From NCBI GenBank assembly GCA_963678705.1, contig OY783218.1, positions 5,900,152-5,964,151 of the forward strand: a stretch of DNA of 64,000 nucleotides, read 5' to 3'. How positions within the stretch are numbered: the stretch's first letter is position 1; every line of letters starts with the position of its first letter. A model generated the notes under the pieces. It was not told the DNA's origin. It worked only from the letters and a program-made list of their open reading frames with translations, and made no database searches. The stretch comes from Panorpa germanica. Its lineage: Eukaryota > Arthropoda > Insecta > Mecoptera > Panorpidae. Of the stretch, positions 61,151 to 64,000 are shown in pieces. The translations under genes were made by a program, and so were the position numbers.

Positions 61151-62601
61151 GTAAGAAATTGGGTTCTCTATCAGATGGCTAATAACTATTTCTTTTAAGA
61201 TTGAGTGACTTATCGCGGGAGAATTAAACAAAGAAAAGAGTCATTAATTTCAGCGAAATGTTATTGTGAGTCGATATAATTGCTTTCGGCAAAAGACAAT
61301 TGTGACTGGATTAAATATACTTTCGTGAAGGTCAATTCTTAACGGATACAATTGATTTCTTTGTCGTTTGTGCTAGGTTAAACTCCCCTGTTAACTTAAA
61401 AGACTGTATTATCTAAAAAAAAATAAAATCACAAAGGATCTAATATTACATTTACGAATACCTGTATATCTTGTTCGATGTAAACATAATGTAAACATTT
61501 GTTTAGGATTAAATGTCAAAATATTACACAGCACGTTATTTGGAAATTAATTAACTAATTTTAATTTTAACAACAGCACGAAAGTTATCACAAATGTGTC
61601 AGATTATTCGTCAGCGAATTTAATCCATTGTTTACATTATTGTTCATCACTGAGTGAAACCTAATCGTTGTCGTTAGCCGCTAGTCGTTATCCGTTATCC
61701 GTAAGCCGATGTGTTGTGTATTTTATTATCGGGCTATGGTTATGCCATTGTTAAAATAATAGTGATCGCTAGATGAATATTGATTGCACATTCTGCTAAT
61801 TATATCGCAGTATGCACCCGTATAGAGCTAAGATGTGTGTCATACAGCATGATTTTAGAAATGTATGAAATATTTCAAATATACACGCTTTTGGGTACAT
61901 TCATTTTTTTTTTAATTTTTTATATAGTTTCTCAGGTTTCCTAGGCACGTAGCCTTTTATCGCCCCTAATATTGTTCTGCTTCTTCTTATACGTTTTATC
62001 CAGACAACAAGAATGATCTATTTATGGCTACTGCAGTTATAAATTTCGGTTTCTCAATCAAAAAGGGGGTGTTAACAGGAAGCGTCTGCGAAGTCTGTAG
62101 CACCGCCCTTTGGAGTCCATTTCTTGCCATTGGCCTTAGCCATTGCAAAGCCCCGGGCGGCAGATATTTGCGAGGCACATGTTCTTTGTGTAATTTATGT
62201 AAATTGAAAGAAAGTATTTTTGATGATGATTGACGAGAAATGCAAAATTTATAAATAAATAAATGTAGAGTTTTAAAATTTGATATTGGAAGATTTATAA
62301 AAGTTAACAAGCAGAAAGACAACAAATATTAATGATGAAAAACTAAGGAACATGAATGACTTAAAAGATATACGCAGCGATTAAAGTGGGTTTTCTAAAG
62401 CGCGATATTCAAATACAAATATAGTAATGAATTTTTCTTCTTAATGAACAGGGTGATTCCCTAGCAAAAGTCGTGAACCGGATCTATAAGATTCAGTATG
62501 AATGATCTGAAGTTTATTACGTATTCCCATTACAGCAAAAGAATGGGATATCTAATAAATATCTAAGAAATTATGAATGTAGCTGTGAAGTGATTGCTGT
62601 G
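61151..62601. other. Unannotated; tandem-like GTTATCC patch and a GC-rich island
   Basis: 61663-61710 has imperfect copies of GTTATCCGTTA/GTTAGCCGCTA. 62075-62190 is clearly GC-richer than its surroundings and open in more than one frame on both strands; it may be a captured coding fragment but is not identifiable. Confidence 0.4.
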
Positions 62602-63436
62602 AAGTGACACATTTTTGGAGGCATTTTGCCATCATACTGAAGATGCGTATGCTTCTTTGTCATGAAAGAGTTCATTTACACTTCGGAATCTCTCAGTCGT
62701 TCATATGAAATGTCTATTTTATCGGCTACAAATAGCGATACCACTCCACCTGTCGGAACACAAATGAAGTTGATGCGAACTATAATTGAAGTGCAAAAGT
62801 AATAGATCCGTCACAAAACAGGACACTTCACCAAATGGGTTTGTGTTATATATCTTAATTTTTATAAAAGTGTTTTATATGTTGATAAACTGGGTTACTA
62901 GAACCTCAAATGTTCAATTATTTTTTAATAACTCCTTATATGTTAAGAGATATTACCAATTAAAAAAGTCATTTTGTCTCTTTAATTATTAAAGGGATTC
63001 AACGTTGTACACATTCCAAGTGCATGTACCATCACAATCCTTGTGTAAGGTTACCAACCTTACAGCTCATAAATCTCTGCTATATGTATTTATATATCAA
63101 ATTATCAAATATTATTTACAGCGATTTCAAGGAACAATAAAATTTCAATATTATGTCTGCCTTAGCAGGGTTAAATAAAATAAAAACTTATTATTCTTTG
63201 ACTTGACTTGATTATTTGACTACCAACAGCTACAGAACATTACAACAGCACTGACCTACTCAACAAATAACTGACGTTAAAATGCATTTCACGTCATACA
63301 AATATGGCCGACCAATTCAAACATTTAAATACTATATCTCCGTACACGCCAATACACATTTATTAACATCAATTTCAATCAACAATTGAAAAGCCGACCA
63401 CTAAAAAATGAGGACACAAGCCCATTGTTTTCTGGG
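62602..63436 (-). mobile_element. Family B element interrupted by family A
   Basis: The B sequence runs 62602..62833 (CATACTGAAGATGCGTATG, TTATCGGCTACAAATAGCG, CACCTGTCGGAACACAAATG, CACTTCACCAA). After the A element at 62834..63426 it resumes for its last bases, GTTTTCTGGG. The order of these blocks is the inverse of the 13.1-kb copy. Confidence 0.75.
62834..63426 (-). mobile_element. Family A element, copy 4, inserted into a family B element
   Basis: 593 bp in the opposite orientation to copies 1-3. The right end is intact (AGGACACAAGCCCATT); the left end has decayed (AATGGGTTTGTGTTATAT). It interrupts the terminal repeat of the B element at 62602..63436: the sequence left of it ends CACTTCACCAA and right of it resumes with TTGTTTTCTGGG, which together match the B terminus at 13071. 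Confidence 0.82.
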
Positions 63437-64000
63437 ATATAGGTCAGTGCTCGCACAAGATATGGTGCAGTGTGTGGTCATCATTTTAAAATCGCATGTA
63501 GACAATAAAACAAACTGCAAAAGTGAAATCAAATATTTAACCATTTGAAACAATATTGTTCTAACAAAAATGAGCTGTAGGTATTTTTTAAAACATAATA
63601 CAGAATTGTTCTCGTATTCATCGTAGATCGTAGATAGTCCATGAGGGAGGACTGCAAAAGCAAGATCCCCGGGAGACATTAAGGTGACCCCACTCACAGG
63701 GGTTGACGAGGATCATCAAAAAAAAAACTAACCTAAAAAAAGAAAAAAATCACAAGGGTTACTCAAACCTTCTAAATCTCTAAAGTATAAAATATATCTA
63801 TATGTGCCAACTGTTCTATAAAGTAAAATCACAAGATGCGTGCCGTGAAAGCGTTTGGTCCTAATATATCTGTCAGACAAATGTGTGTGAGAGTTCATAA
63901 AAATGACTATTTTATTAGAAAATTTGTATGAGAATTTATTTGAAAAATATTTGGGTTTAGATCAATTCTTTAGTAAATATTCTATGCTATCTATACGAGT
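63437..64000. other. Unannotated sequence at the window end
   Basis: A GC-richer stretch near 63640-63715 (GATCCCCGGGAGACATTAAG, CCCACTCACAGGGG) lies inside an accidental frame. Nothing identified. Confidence 0.45.

Noticed and set aside
62786-62992. Frame sharing a peptide with one at 37909-38139
   Set aside because: The shared peptide arises because both frames cross the same end of family-A elements.

Overview
This is an AT-rich eukaryotic window, almost certainly from an insect nuclear genome. It has spliced coding sequence with GT-AG borders, long (TA)n microsatellites, many miniature inverted-repeat elements, and non-LTR retrotransposon remnants. The retrotransposon protein (C-terminal CRMC...H...C motif and the 'TPGYM...RTGERA' type region) resembles a LINE family I associate from memory with ants and other Hymenoptera, but similar families occur elsewhere, so the order is left open. 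There is no sign of prokaryotic organisation.

The window is gene-poor. The one convincing host gene is at 42.23-43.71 kb on the + strand: a two-exon, 411-residue ecdysteroid-kinase-like (EcKL/CHK) protein with its key motifs intact and a 245-bp intron. A second candidate is a 69-codon Lys/Ser-rich reading frame at 14.14-13.93 kb on the - strand, which may be a small basic protein or an isolated exon. The rest is transposon debris and AT-rich sequence in which I recognise nothing.

Repeat landscape. Family A (TIR GGGCTTGTGTCC, about 600-640 bp) has four well-preserved copies at 1.2, 37.4, 59.2 and 62.8 kb and two diverged ones at 12.8 and 14.4 kb. Family B (TIR CCCAGTAAACA) is at 13.1, 32.3 and 62.6 kb. 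Two hAT-type elements have perfect 8-bp target duplications (7.9-8.6 kb and 28.2-28.9 kb). A TTAA-flanked 750-bp element (20.5-21.2 kb) has its unoccupied target preserved in two other copies of the host repeat (29.1 and 45.5 kb). A Harbinger-like element with a TTA duplication lies at 54.7-55.2 kb. Further inverted-repeat elements are at 5.3, 31.3, 34.1, 40.8, 41.45, 45.8, 55.7/58.4 and 60.5 kb. Five 3' ends of one LINE family, all on the + strand, lie at 11.5, 17.3, 35.6, 44.2 and 51.5 kb; two pyrimidine-rich stretches (6.8-7.26 and 24.9-25.0 kb) look like antisense pieces of a related element. A second LINE type leaves a reverse-transcriptase tail at 60.8-61.1 kb on the - strand.

The most interesting structure is reciprocal nesting: a B element sits inside an A element at 13 kb, and an A element sits inside the terminal repeat of a B element at 62.6-63.4 kb. 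This implies that the two families were active over overlapping periods. I found no multi-gene system; the window is a record of transposon activity around one detoxification/hormone-kinase-type gene.
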